From Candidatus Rokuibacteriota bacterium (lineage in GTDB: Bacteria; Methylomirabilota; Methylomirabilia; Rokubacteriales; CSP1-6), in NCBI GenBank assembly GCA_016184365.1, contig JACPCW010000074.1, forward strand, positions 1 through 64,000: a stretch of DNA of 64,000 nt. The letters run 5' to 3'. The first letter of the stretch is position 1, and every line of letters begins with the position of its first letter. Both the position numbers and the translations under genes were made by a program. This document shows, one piece after another, positions 17,931 to 27,127 of this stretch. The notes below the pieces were generated by a model. The model had not been told where the DNA came from, did not search any database, and was given only the letters and a program-made list of their open reading frames with translations.

Positions 17931-19016
17931 ATGCGCACGACGGCCGCCATCGCGCCCGCCAAAGGTCAACCGTTCGTCGTCGAGCCGATCGAGATCGAGG
18001 AGCCGCGCGCCGACGAAGTGCTCGTCCGGATCGTCGCGGCCGGCATGTGCCACACGGATCTCGGGTTTCGCGACATGTTCCCCTGGGACCGGCCGATCGT
18101 CCTCGGTCACGAAGGCGCCGGCATCGTCGAACGCGTCGGCGCGAACGTCACCGCGCTGGTACCCGGGGATCGCGTCGTCCTCACGTTCGATTCCTGCGGG
18201 CGCTGCCGCCGCTGCGCGCGCGGCAAGCCGTCCTACTGCGACCAGTTCCGGCCCCGGAACTTCGGCGGCGCCCGCGCGGATCGATCGAGCGCGCTGAAGC
18301 GTGACGGCGGACCGCTCGCCGGACATTTCTTCGGCCAGTCGTCGTTCTCCGGCCACGCGATCGCCACCGAGCGCAACGCCATCAAGGTCGCGGACGATCT
18401 GCCGCTCGAGCGCCTCGGCCCGCTCGGCTGCGGCATCATCACCGGCGCCGGCGCGGTGCTGAACTCGCTCGGTGTCCCGACCGGCGCGAGCATCGCGGTC
18501 TTCGGCGCCGGCGCGGTCGGCATCAGCGGCGTCATGGCCGCGCGCGTCGCCGGCGCGACGACGATCATCGCGGTCGACGTGAAGCCCGCGCGCCTCGCGC
18601 TCGCGATGGAGCTCGGCGCCACGCACATCGTGAACGCCGCGCAGGAGGACGTGGTCAAGCGCATTCGAGCGCTCACGCTCGGCGGCGCCGACTTCTCGAT
18701 CGACACGACCGGAGTTCCCGACGTGCTGCGCCAGGCCGTCGTGGCGCTCGCGACGCTCGGCGTGTGCGGCGTCATCGCCGGATCCGAAGCGCCGATGACA
18801 CTGCCGTGGCGCGACGTGCTCTACGGCCGTACGGTGCGCGGCATCCTCGAAGGCGACGCCATCCCGTCCGAGTTCATCCCGCTGCTGATCGAGCTGCATC
18901 GCCAGGGCCGGTTTCCGTTCGATCGGCTCGTGCGGTACTACCCGCTCGCGGAGATCAACCAGGCCGCGCAGGACTCGCTGAACGGCGAGACGGTCAAGCC
19001 GATCCTCACCTTCTGA
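17931..19016 (+). CDS. Zinc-dependent alcohol dehydrogenase
   Basis: AAGMCHTDLGFRDMFPWDRPIVLGHEGAGIVERVG...CGRCRRCARGKPSYCDQF...VFGAGAVGISGVMAARVAGATTIIAVD. Confidence 0.93.
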   Translation: MRTTAAIAPAKGQPFVVEPIEIEEPRADEVLVRIVAAGMCHTDLGFRDMFPWDRPIVLGHEGAGIVERVGANVTALVPGDRVVLTFDSCGRCRRCARGKPSYCDQFRPRNFGGARADRSSALKRDGGPLAGHFFGQSSFSGHAIATERNAIKVADDLPLERLGPLGCGIITGAGAVLNSLGVPTGASIAVFGAGAVGISGVMAARVAGATTIIAVDVKPARLALAMELGATHIVNAAQEDVVKRIRALTLGGADFSIDTTGVPDVLRQAVVALATLGVCGVIAGSEAPMTLPWRDVLYGRTVRGILEGDAIPSEFIPLLIELHRQGRFPFDRLVRYYPLAEINQAAQDSLNGETVKPILTF

Positions 19017-19807
19017 TGGGCATCCGGACGCTCCTCGCCACGATCCTCGCCGCGTCCTCACTGGTCCTCTCGGTGCCGGGCGACAGCCGGGGCGCGCCCG
19101 TGCGCGTCGGCTTCGTCGAGGGCGCCGCGCACACCTTCCTCGTGCTGCGCGACGGGAACGCGAAAGCGATCGCTCATGGCGAGTGGTGGCAAGTCGCGGC
19201 GGGCGAGCGGCTCGAGGTCCACCTGCGCTTCCGGTTCGCCGACGGCTCGCTGTCCCATGAGACGTTCGTCCTCAACCAGCGTCGCGTGTTCACGCTGGCG
19301 TCGTACCGGCTCGTGCAGCGCGGCCCGAGCTTCCCGCGTGACGTCGACGCCACGATCGAACGGCCGAGTGGCCGGTACACGATCACGCATCGCACGCGGG
19401 GCGACGTGCAGGACATCGTCGACTCCGGCCGGCTCGACCTGCCGGACGATGTCTACGGCGGCAGCATGCTCCCGCTGCTCGTCAGGAACTTCGAGCCGAC
19501 GGTCGCCTTCAGCGTGCACGTCGTCGTGTTCACGCCGAAGCCGCGCGTCGTACGAGTCGACGTGAAGCGAGCGGAGGACGAGAAGTTCATGCTCGGCCCC
19601 GCGGAGCGGACGGCGCGGCGGTACGTCGCGCACCCGGAGCTCCGCGGCCTCACCCGCGTCCTCGCGTCGCTCACGGGCAAGACGCCGCCGGACCTCCACA
19701 TCTGGATGGCCGGAGAGGCGGTGCCGTCGTTCGTCCGGTTCGAAGGACCGCTCTATCCCGGCGGCCCCGTCTGGCGCATCGACAGCGCCGGGCCTCGCTG
19801 GAAATAG
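19016..19807 (+). CDS. Secreted hypothetical protein
   Basis: MGIRTLLATILAASSLVLSVPGDSRG signal peptide; overlaps upstream stop. Confidence 0.65.
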   Translation: MGIRTLLATILAASSLVLSVPGDSRGAPVRVGFVEGAAHTFLVLRDGNAKAIAHGEWWQVAAGERLEVHLRFRFADGSLSHETFVLNQRRVFTLASYRLVQRGPSFPRDVDATIERPSGRYTITHRTRGDVQDIVDSGRLDLPDDVYGGSMLPLLVRNFEPTVAFSVHVVVFTPKPRVVRVDVKRAEDEKFMLGPAERTARRYVAHPELRGLTRVLASLTGKTPPDLHIWMAGEAVPSFVRFEGPLYPGGPVWRIDSAGPRWK

Positions 19808-19853
19808 GCGTCGCACGGGACGTGTACGGCCTCCCCGACGAAGGAGCGAGCTC

Positions 19854-20843
19854 ATGACGATCCGGGTCGCCGCGATCGAAGTCAGTCACTGGCACTCCCT
19901 CTGGGACTCGGCGTACCTGCGTCATCTCCGCGGCATGCCGGACGTCGAGCTCGTCGGCCTCCATGATCCCGATCCGGCGATCGCGGCGCATCGCGCCGCC
20001 GAGCTCGGGAACCCGCCGACGTTCACCGACTACCGGCAGATGATCGCGCAGACGCGGCCGGATTTCGTCATCGCGCTCGGCCGCCACGACCGCATGCCGG
20101 AGACGGCGCACTACCTCCTCGACGAAGGCGTGCCGTTCCTGATGGAAAAGCCGATGGGCGTCAGCGCGAAGGACGTCGAGTCGATCGCGGAGAAGGCGGC
20201 GGCGAAACGCGCGTTCGTCGCGGTGCCGCTCGGACAACGCTATCTGCCATTCACCGTCCGCGCGCGGGAGCTCCTGGCGCAGCAGCGATTCGGGCCCGTC
20301 TCGCACATCTACGTGCGGCTGAACCGTCCGACGTCGGCGCGGTATCCGGCGTGGGGCGCCACGTGGATGCTCGATCCGAAGCACGCCGGCGGCGGCTGCC
20401 TGCGCAATCTCGGGCCGCACGGCCTCGATCTGTTCCTGCATCTCACCGGCGAAGCCGCCGACGTCACCGGCGCGCAGCTCAGCCACCGCGCGCTCGGCCA
20501 GGCCGTCGAGGACTACGCCTCCGTGCTGCTGCGCTCGGCGAGCGGCGTGCTCGGGACGATCGAGGTCGGGAACACGTTCCCGCGGCCGGGGTACGACAGC
20601 CAGTGGAAGGTGTCCGGACGCGACGCGATCCTCGTCACGGGCGACGAGAAACTACGCTTCGTCACGGCGACGGGCGAGGAGGTCACCGCCGCCGAGCCGG
20701 ACAAACCGGTCGCGTGGTACGCGGTGCGCGACGCGCTCGATCACTTCCAGCGCGGCGCGCCGGCGCCGATCGGCGTCGAGGCCTGTCTGCGCGCCGTCCG
20801 TCTCATCGATCGCGCCTACGAGATCGCCCGCCGCGTTGGCTGA
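19854..20843 (+). CDS. Gfo/Idh/MocA family oxidoreductase
   Basis: MTIRVAAIEVSHWHSLWDSAYLRHLRGMPDVELVGLHDPDPAIAAHRAAELG...LLDEGVPFLMEKPMGVSAKD. Confidence 0.9.
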   Translation: MTIRVAAIEVSHWHSLWDSAYLRHLRGMPDVELVGLHDPDPAIAAHRAAELGNPPTFTDYRQMIAQTRPDFVIALGRHDRMPETAHYLLDEGVPFLMEKPMGVSAKDVESIAEKAAAKRAFVAVPLGQRYLPFTVRARELLAQQRFGPVSHIYVRLNRPTSARYPAWGATWMLDPKHAGGGCLRNLGPHGLDLFLHLTGEAADVTGAQLSHRALGQAVEDYASVLLRSASGVLGTIEVGNTFPRPGYDSQWKVSGRDAILVTGDEKLRFVTATGEEVTAAEPDKPVAWYAVRDALDHFQRGAPAPIGVEACLRAVRLIDRAYEIARRVG

Positions 20844-21843
20844 GCCGCGCTTCGGCTTCTTCTTCTGGCCGTACGCGGCGGACTACACGACGCGCATGGC
20901 GTCGCTGGGCGAGCGGCGCGGGTGGGACCTCGTCGGCATCGCGGACACGCCGGGCAACGCGATGGACGTGTGGGTCGCGCTGGCGCTGGCGGCGACGAAG
21001 ACCGAGCGCGTGCCGCTCGCGGCGTGCGTGACGAATCTCGAGTCGCGCCATCCCGCGATCACCGCGGGCGCGGCCGCGTCGACGGACGAGCTGTCGGGCG
21101 GCCGGCTGATCCTCGGTGTCGGCACGGGCCACAGCGGCGTCGTGAACGTCGGATCGAAGGCGACCGCGCCGGGCGCGTTCCGCGACGGCGTCGCGTTCAT
21201 GCGGGCGCTGCTCGCAGGCGAGCGCGCGACGCTCGACGGCGCGCCGGTGCAGCTGCCGCGCGTCACGCGGCGCGTCCCGGTGTACACCGCCGCGTCCGGT
21301 CCCGGCGCGCTGCGCACCGCCGGCGCCGCCGCGGACGGCGTGTTCGTCAACTACGGGCTCGGAGCGGAGCACGTCGCGCACGCGCGCGCGCTGATCGCCG
21401 ACGGTGCGCGCAAGGCCGGGCGAAACCCGGATGAGATCGACGTCTGGTGGATCGCGGCGCTCGACGTCGACGAGCGGCGCGACGTCGCGCTCGCGAAGCT
21501 CGGCAACATCCTCGGCTTCGTCGCGGCGTACATCCTCGGGCCGGCGCCGGAGCAGCGCGGCGTTCCGCCGGAGCTCATCCCGGCGATCCGCGAACTGCGC
21601 AAGACGTACACGACACATCGCGCAGCGATGGATCCGCAGCTCACACGACGTCTCGGGCTCTTCGATTACCTGCGCACGCGGCTCGCGGTGGCCGGCACGC
21701 CGGACGATTGCATCGCCCAGGTCCACGCCGCGATCGCCGCCGGCGCGACGCGGCTCATGTTCACGGTGAGCCTCGCATCGGATCCGGTAAAGACGGTCGA
21801 GCTGTTCGGGCGCGAGGTGCTGCCGAAGCTACGTTCGGCGTGA
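20836..21843 (+). CDS. LLM class flavin-dependent oxidoreductase
   Basis: TTG start; EPRFGFFFWPYAADYTTRMASLGERRGWDLVGIADTPGNAMDVWVALALAA...SGGRLILGVGTGHSG. Confidence 0.9.
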   Translation: MAEPRFGFFFWPYAADYTTRMASLGERRGWDLVGIADTPGNAMDVWVALALAATKTERVPLAACVTNLESRHPAITAGAAASTDELSGGRLILGVGTGHSGVVNVGSKATAPGAFRDGVAFMRALLAGERATLDGAPVQLPRVTRRVPVYTAASGPGALRTAGAAADGVFVNYGLGAEHVAHARALIADGARKAGRNPDEIDVWWIAALDVDERRDVALAKLGNILGFVAAYILGPAPEQRGVPPELIPAIRELRKTYTTHRAAMDPQLTRRLGLFDYLRTRLAVAGTPDDCIAQVHAAIAAGATRLMFTVSLASDPVKTVELFGREVLPKLRSA

Positions 21844-21919
21844 CAGGTTTAGCCGGCGTCCGTTGGCGGCCTCGCCCTGCGGAGCTTGCTCATGTGAGCC
21901 GATTGACTAGGAGGAAACC

Positions 21920-22162
21920 ATGGTTCGACTCGTCGAGGCTCGCTACGTTCGCGACTACGTGATCTGGCTCCGCTTCAGCGATGGCGTCACGGGCGAAGTG
22001 GACTTGCGCGATGAGCTGGACGGCCCGGTCTTCGAACCGCTGCGCCAGACGGCCGTCTTTCAACGCGTTTGCCTGCATCCGGAGCTGCACACAATTGTTT
22101 GGCCGAATGGCGCGGATTTCGCGCCGGAGTTCCTGCATGAGCGAGTACGCGTTCACGCATGA
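21920..22162 (+). CDS. DUF2442-like protein
   Basis: MVRLVEARYVRDYVIWLRFSDGVTGEVDLRDELDGPVFEPLRQTAVFQRVCLHPELHTIVWPNGADFAPEFL; RBS aggaggaaacc. Confidence 0.8.
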   Translation: MVRLVEARYVRDYVIWLRFSDGVTGEVDLRDELDGPVFEPLRQTAVFQRVCLHPELHTIVWPNGADFAPEFLHERVRVHA

Positions 22163-22253
22163 CAAGCAGTTTCACCTGACGTCGGGCCTCGCCCCCTTCG
22201 ATCGCTCGGTCCGGCGCAGGTGCTGAACGGCGGCGTTGACGTCTCAGAGAAGA

Positions 22254-22535
22254 ATGAGGCACGACGAGTTCCGAATCGGGATCGAGTTTTGGTGCGGCGG
22301 CCGCCGGTGGCGCTGCACGGATATCGGCACCCGCACTGTGATCGCTATTTGTCTTGACCCACACGAGGTCGTTTCCGTCACGCGCGGCGTTGGAGCAGGC
22401 GATATGACAACGACACGAATGATCACGGCTGACGACTCTTGGTTCGCAGGACCGCCGTATGCCGTGGCCGAAGACGTCTTCGATGAATACTCGATCGAAG
22501 GGTGCAGTCTCTCGTCCGATGCGGTCGACGAGTAG
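22254..22535 (+). CDS. Small hypothetical protein
   Basis: MRHDEFRIGIEFWCGGRRWRCTDIGTRTVIAICLDPHEV...WFAGPPYAVAEDVFDEYSIEGCS. Confidence 0.6.
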   Translation: MRHDEFRIGIEFWCGGRRWRCTDIGTRTVIAICLDPHEVVSVTRGVGAGDMTTTRMITADDSWFAGPPYAVAEDVFDEYSIEGCSLSSDAVDE

Positions 22536-22636
22536 GTCCACGGACGCGGCAGCTCCTCGCCGCGGACCCTGAAAAGTTTTGCAGGGCGCGGGCGCCAACG
22601 CGCGCGGCGCGCGCGATCGTCCGGTACGATCGATAT

Positions 22637-23680
22637 GTGGCCGGTTTCGAGAGCGCGCCCCCTGACCTGAAGCCCCTGCTGTCGAAGCAGATCTGCAAGC
22701 TCGGGCTCAAGCTCGAAGGTTCGCCGATGGAAGGGTTCGTCGCCGAGCTCTATCGCGAGCTCGAGGGCAAAGGCCTGCGCCGGTTCCAGCCGCGCACGTA
22801 CCTCACGGACGAGTGGGGCTGCCCGTCGGAAGAACCGATCATCGGCATCCCGTTCTATCTCGCCGATCCGAAGCTCGCGCAGCTCGGCAAGCACGTCGAC
22901 GACCTCGAAGACGCGCGTGAGATCCGCATGTACCTCCGGCACGAGGCGGGACACGCGTTCAACTACGCCTACAAGCTCTACGAGACCCGCGACTGGCGCG
23001 ATCTCTTCGGGCCGTTCAACCGCCCGTACCGCGAGCGCTACAGGCCCGTGCCGTTCGACCGGAACTACGTGCGGCACATCGAGGGCTGGTACGCGCAGAA
23101 GCATCCCGACGAGGATTTCGCCGAGACCTTCGCGGTATGGCTGACGCCGGGTTCGCGCTGGCGCGAGCGGTATCGCGGCTGGCCGGCGCTGCGCAAGCTG
23201 CAGTACATCGACCGGACGGCGCGTCGCGTGGGCGATCTCGAGCCGATCGTCCGGATCGCGTCCACCGACATCACCGTCGAAGAGATGAACATGACGGTGG
23301 GCGAGTTCTTCCAGTGTCAGCAGCCGGCGCCGACGCCGATCGACGTGACGTTCGAGCACGATCTCCGCGATCTCTTCTCGCGCAAGCGCAAGGACCGGCA
23401 GCCGGCCGTCGACTTCGTGCGCGCGCACCGCGCCGACCTGATCAACAAGATCGAGTACTGGACCGGCGTGCCGCGCCCGGTGGTGCGCGCGCTCGTCGAC
23501 CGCATCACCGAAACGCTCGGCCCGCTGAGCGTCGCGGTGATTCCCGGTTGCGAGGAGATCACGCTCATCGAGCTCACGGCCTACGCGACGACGCTCACCA
23601 TGAACTACCTCACGTACGGCCGCTTCATTCCGAGATCGCGCCGGCGGCGCGACCAGCCGCGCGAGCGGAAGAGCGCGTAG
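22637..23680 (+). CDS. Putative zinc metallopeptidase
   Basis: RHEAGHAFNYAYKL (HExxH) and downstream DEDFAETFAVWL; GTG start chosen. Confidence 0.75.
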   Translation: MAGFESAPPDLKPLLSKQICKLGLKLEGSPMEGFVAELYRELEGKGLRRFQPRTYLTDEWGCPSEEPIIGIPFYLADPKLAQLGKHVDDLEDAREIRMYLRHEAGHAFNYAYKLYETRDWRDLFGPFNRPYRERYRPVPFDRNYVRHIEGWYAQKHPDEDFAETFAVWLTPGSRWRERYRGWPALRKLQYIDRTARRVGDLEPIVRIASTDITVEEMNMTVGEFFQCQQPAPTPIDVTFEHDLRDLFSRKRKDRQPAVDFVRAHRADLINKIEYWTGVPRPVVRALVDRITETLGPLSVAVIPGCEEITLIELTAYATTLTMNYLTYGRFIPRSRRRRDQPRERKSA

Positions 23681-23682
23681 GC

Positions 23683-24687
23683 ATGCGCATCGCGGTCGCC
23701 CACGGCCCGGACGAGACCACGGACACGCCGAAGCGCGGTCAGAAGAAGACCGACGTCCAGGAGGTCGCCGCGATCCTCCGCGCCGCGCGCCACGAGGTCG
23801 TGGGCGTCGCCGTCGACGGCACGCCGGAATGTCTCAGGACGCTCGCGGGGCTCCAGATCGATCTCGTCTTCAATCTCGTGGAGTCGTTCGGCGGCGACAG
23901 CACGAAGGAGCCGAACGTTGCGGCGTACTACGACCTGCTCGGCCTGCCCTACACCGGCTCCGGCCCGCGCGGGCTCAGCCTCGCGATCGACAAGGCCGTC
24001 ACGAAGAAGCTCCTCGCGTTTCACGGGATCGCCACGCCGAAGTTCGCCGTGATGTGGCGCGGCCGGCTCGACTGGGCGCACGACATCGACTTCCCCGTCA
24101 TCGTGAAGCCCGTGCGCGAAGACGGCTCGATCGGCATCGGCTTCGACGCGCTCGCCGCGAACATCAAGGAGCTCATGGAGCGCATCGACCAGCTCCACTC
24201 CGAGTTCGACCATCCGGTGCTGATCGAGCAGTTCATCGACGGCCGCGAGGTGTACGTCGGCGTCCTCGGCAACGGCCAGCCCGAGGCGCTCCCGCCCGTC
24301 GAGCTCGACCTCTCCCACCTGCCGAAGGGCACGCCGCGCATCGCCGGCTCCGAGGTGAAATGGGAGGAGGGCACGCGCGCCTATCGCGGCAGCAAGGTCC
24401 GCATCCCGAAGCTGCCGGACGAGATGCGCGGCACGATCCAGAAGTACGCGCTCACGGCGTTCCAGGCGCTCGGGCTGCGCGACTACGCGCGCATCGACTT
24501 CCGGGTCGGGCGCGACGGCACCGTGTATCTCATCGAAGCGAATCCGAACCCGTACCTGCACTCGAACGCGGAGTTCATCCGCGGCGCGCGCGCGTCCGGG
24601 CGGACGCATCCGCAGACCATCCTCGAGATCGTGGCGCTCGCGCGGGCGCGCTACGCCGGCCGTGAGCTCGGCCGGCGCGCCAGCTGA
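23683..24687 (+). CDS. ATP-grasp ligase, D-Ala-D-Ala ligase-like
   Basis: MRIAVAHGPDETTDTPKRG...VFNLVESFGGDSTKEPNVAAYYDLLGLPYTGSGPRGLSLAIDKAVTKKLL...FPVIVKPVREDGSIGI...YARIDFRVGRDGTVYLIEANPNPYL. Confidence 0.88.
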   Translation: MRIAVAHGPDETTDTPKRGQKKTDVQEVAAILRAARHEVVGVAVDGTPECLRTLAGLQIDLVFNLVESFGGDSTKEPNVAAYYDLLGLPYTGSGPRGLSLAIDKAVTKKLLAFHGIATPKFAVMWRGRLDWAHDIDFPVIVKPVREDGSIGIGFDALAANIKELMERIDQLHSEFDHPVLIEQFIDGREVYVGVLGNGQPEALPPVELDLSHLPKGTPRIAGSEVKWEEGTRAYRGSKVRIPKLPDEMRGTIQKYALTAFQALGLRDYARIDFRVGRDGTVYLIEANPNPYLHSNAEFIRGARASGRTHPQTILEIVALARARYAGRELGRRAS

Positions 24688-24723
24688 CACATCCCCCGGC
24701 ACCTGGCGTAGACTCACCCCGCG

Positions 24724-25524
24724 ATGCTCAGCAGCGGGGCGCACCTTCCGGCTGACTCTCCGGTCACCGTTCGCGATCGTTCCACGGTGCTGACGTGCGG
24801 CGCGCTGCTCGCGATCGCCGCCGTCGCCTGGGTCCACGTCGTCACATCGAGTACGGCATCCCACGACGACATGGCGATGGGGACCATGACGCCGACGCTC
24901 GTCGACGCGACGGCATTCGTCGCGGCCTGGGGCGTCATGATGACGGCGATGATGCTGCCGAGCGCGCTGCCGATGATCGCGCTCTACGGCGCGATCCGGC
25001 GCAAGGCAGCGGACGCCGCCACGAAGGGCGTCCCCGTCGCGGTCTTCACGCTCGTGTACCTCGCCCTGTGGGCGATCGCCGGCGTGCCCGTCTACGCCGG
25101 CAGCGTGCTCGTCGACGTCGTCGCCGCCGACCTCGTGCCGTACGGCGTGGCGCTCGTGCTCGTCGTCGCGGGCGTGTATCAACTGTCGCCGCTCAAGCAG
25201 GTGTGCCTGCGCGCATGCCGCAGCCCGCTCGGCTTCCTGCTCGGGCGCTGGCGCCCGGGCCACCGTGGCAGCCTGGCGCTCGCCTGGGCCCACGCGATGT
25301 ATTGCCTCGGATGCTGCTGGGCGCTGATGCTCGTGCTCGTCGTCGCGGGCGCGATGGGTCTGCCGTGGGTGCTGCTGATCGCCGCGCTCGTGACGGTCGA
25401 GAAGTTGTCGCCGGGTGGAGAATGGATCGCGCGAGTCGCGGGCAGCGTCCTCGTGGTGCTGGGACTCGTCCTGACGATGCGGCCGGACGTCGTGGCCATG
25501 CTGCGAGCCGGTCACGTGATGTGA
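24724..25524 (+). CDS. DUF2182-like integral membrane protein
   Basis: ATAFVAAWGVMMTAMMLPSALPMIALYG...YQLSPLKQVCLRACRSPLGFLLGRWRPGHRGSLALAWAHAMYCLGCCWALMLVLVVAG. Confidence 0.85.
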   Translation: MLSSGAHLPADSPVTVRDRSTVLTCGALLAIAAVAWVHVVTSSTASHDDMAMGTMTPTLVDATAFVAAWGVMMTAMMLPSALPMIALYGAIRRKAADAATKGVPVAVFTLVYLALWAIAGVPVYAGSVLVDVVAADLVPYGVALVLVVAGVYQLSPLKQVCLRACRSPLGFLLGRWRPGHRGSLALAWAHAMYCLGCCWALMLVLVVAGAMGLPWVLLIAALVTVEKLSPGGEWIARVAGSVLVVLGLVLTMRPDVVAMLRAGHVM

Positions 25525-25547
25525 ACCGACGACCGGGGAGGATCGAG

Positions 25548-26168
25548 ATGGCGAATCCGGAGTGGCAGATCACCGGCGAGTACTTCGAGGCGTGCAGCTG
25601 CGATTTCGTCTGTCCCTGTCCCACCTCCGGTCTCGCCGCGCGGCCGACGAAGGGCTTCTGCGACGCCGGGCTCGTGTTCCGCGTCGAGCGCGGCCGCCAT
25701 GGCGCCACGACGCTCGATGGGCTCGCGTTCGGCGTGCTGCTGCACACGCCCGGCGCCATGATCGAGGGCAACTGGACGGTCGGCGTGATCCTGGACGAGC
25801 GCGCGACGGCCGAGCAGCGGGCGGCGCTGACGACGATCGCGAGCGGCCAGGGCGGCGGACCGATGGCGGCGGTCGGCCCGCTCGTCGGGACATTCGCGGG
25901 CGCCGAGGCCAAGCCGATCCGCATCGAACGGGACGGCATGAAGCGATCGGTATCCATCCCGGGCATTCTCGACATCGCGATCGAGGCCGTGACCGGCGCG
26001 AATGGCACCGATCCGATCTACTTCGACAACATCGGTCATCCCGCCGCGACGAAGCTCGCGCTCGCGAAGGCGTCCCGCGGTCACATGCACGCGTTCGGCA
26101 TCAACTGGGACGACACGTCCGGCCGCAACAACGGCCACGTCGCGCCGTTCTCCTGGAGCTCGAGCTAG
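25548..26168 (+). CDS. DUF1326-like protein
   Basis: MANPEWQITGEYFEACSCDFVCPCPTSGLAARPTKGFCDAGLVF; Cys-rich N-terminus. Confidence 0.87.
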   Translation: MANPEWQITGEYFEACSCDFVCPCPTSGLAARPTKGFCDAGLVFRVERGRHGATTLDGLAFGVLLHTPGAMIEGNWTVGVILDERATAEQRAALTTIASGQGGGPMAAVGPLVGTFAGAEAKPIRIERDGMKRSVSIPGILDIAIEAVTGANGTDPIYFDNIGHPAATKLALAKASRGHMHAFGINWDDTSGRNNGHVAPFSWSSS

Positions 26169-26194
26169 CCGGGACCGCGCGCGCGAAGATCGCC

Positions 26195-27127
26195 ATGCCG
26201 AAAGCGGTCGCCGCCGAATACCGGTCGGTCGTGCGCAAACCCGATGACTTCGACGCGTTCTGGAACGACGTGCTGCGGCAGGCCTCGACGATCCCGCTGG
26301 ACGCCGAGGTCGTTCCGGACCCGCTCCGGAGCTCGGACGACGTCGAGGTCTTCCAGGTCTTCTACACGAGCCTCGACCGCGTGCGCGTCGCCGCCTGGTA
26401 CTGCCGGCCGTCGCGCCGGGCGGAGCGCACGCCGGCGATCATGTTCACGCCGGGCTATCAGATGGATCCGCCGATCCCCAAAGACTGGGCGCGGAAAGGC
26501 TACATCGCGCTGTCGGTCGCGCCGCGCGGCAAGCTGCGCAGCATGCGGCAGTTCAATCCCGGGTATCCGAATCTCCTGACGCACGACATCGTCGACCGGC
26601 ACACGTACGCGTATCGCGGGTTCTACGTCGACACCTGGCGCGGCGTCGATTTCCTCCTCTCGCGCCCGGACGTCGACGCGGCCCGCATCGGCGTGACGGG
26701 CAGCAGTCAGGGCGGGGGCCTCACGATCACGACGGCCGCGATGCGACGGGAGGTGCGCGCGGCCGCCGCCGGCGCCCCGTACCTCTGCGGCTTCATGGAC
26801 GCCATCGAGCTGACGCACACGTATCCGTACGAAGAGATCAACGACTATCTGCGCCTCCATCCCGACCGGCGCCAGGCGGTCGCGGAGACCCTCGCCTACT
26901 TCGACGGGATCAACTTCGCGGACAGGATCACGTGCCCGGTCGTCGTGAACATCGGGCTTCGAGACAATGTGTGTCCGCCGGAAACGGGCTACGCGCTGTT
27001 CAACCGGATCGCCGCGAAGGACAAGCAGCTCCATCCCTACGACGGCCACGGTCACGAAGCGGGACGCGTGCATCACGGCGCGGTCGTCGACCGATTCTTT
27101 GCGGAACACCTGGGAGCCGCGACATGA
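26195..27127 (+). CDS. Acetylxylan-esterase-like alpha/beta hydrolase
   Basis: DDFDAFWNDVLRQA...IGVTGSSQGGGLTITTAAM (GxSxG) ...DNVCPP...YDGHGHEAG. Confidence 0.85.
   Translation: MPKAVAAEYRSVVRKPDDFDAFWNDVLRQASTIPLDAEVVPDPLRSSDDVEVFQVFYTSLDRVRVAAWYCRPSRRAERTPAIMFTPGYQMDPPIPKDWARKGYIALSVAPRGKLRSMRQFNPGYPNLLTHDIVDRHTYAYRGFYVDTWRGVDFLLSRPDVDAARIGVTGSSQGGGLTITTAAMRREVRAAAAGAPYLCGFMDAIELTHTYPYEEINDYLRLHPDRRQAVAETLAYFDGINFADRITCPVVVNIGLRDNVCPPETGYALFNRIAAKDKQLHPYDGHGHEAGRVHHGAVVDRFFAEHLGAAT

Noticed and set aside
16236-19061. 941-aa minus-strand ORF
   Set aside because: Antisense to well-supported acyl-CoA synthetase and alcohol dehydrogenase; low-complexity composition
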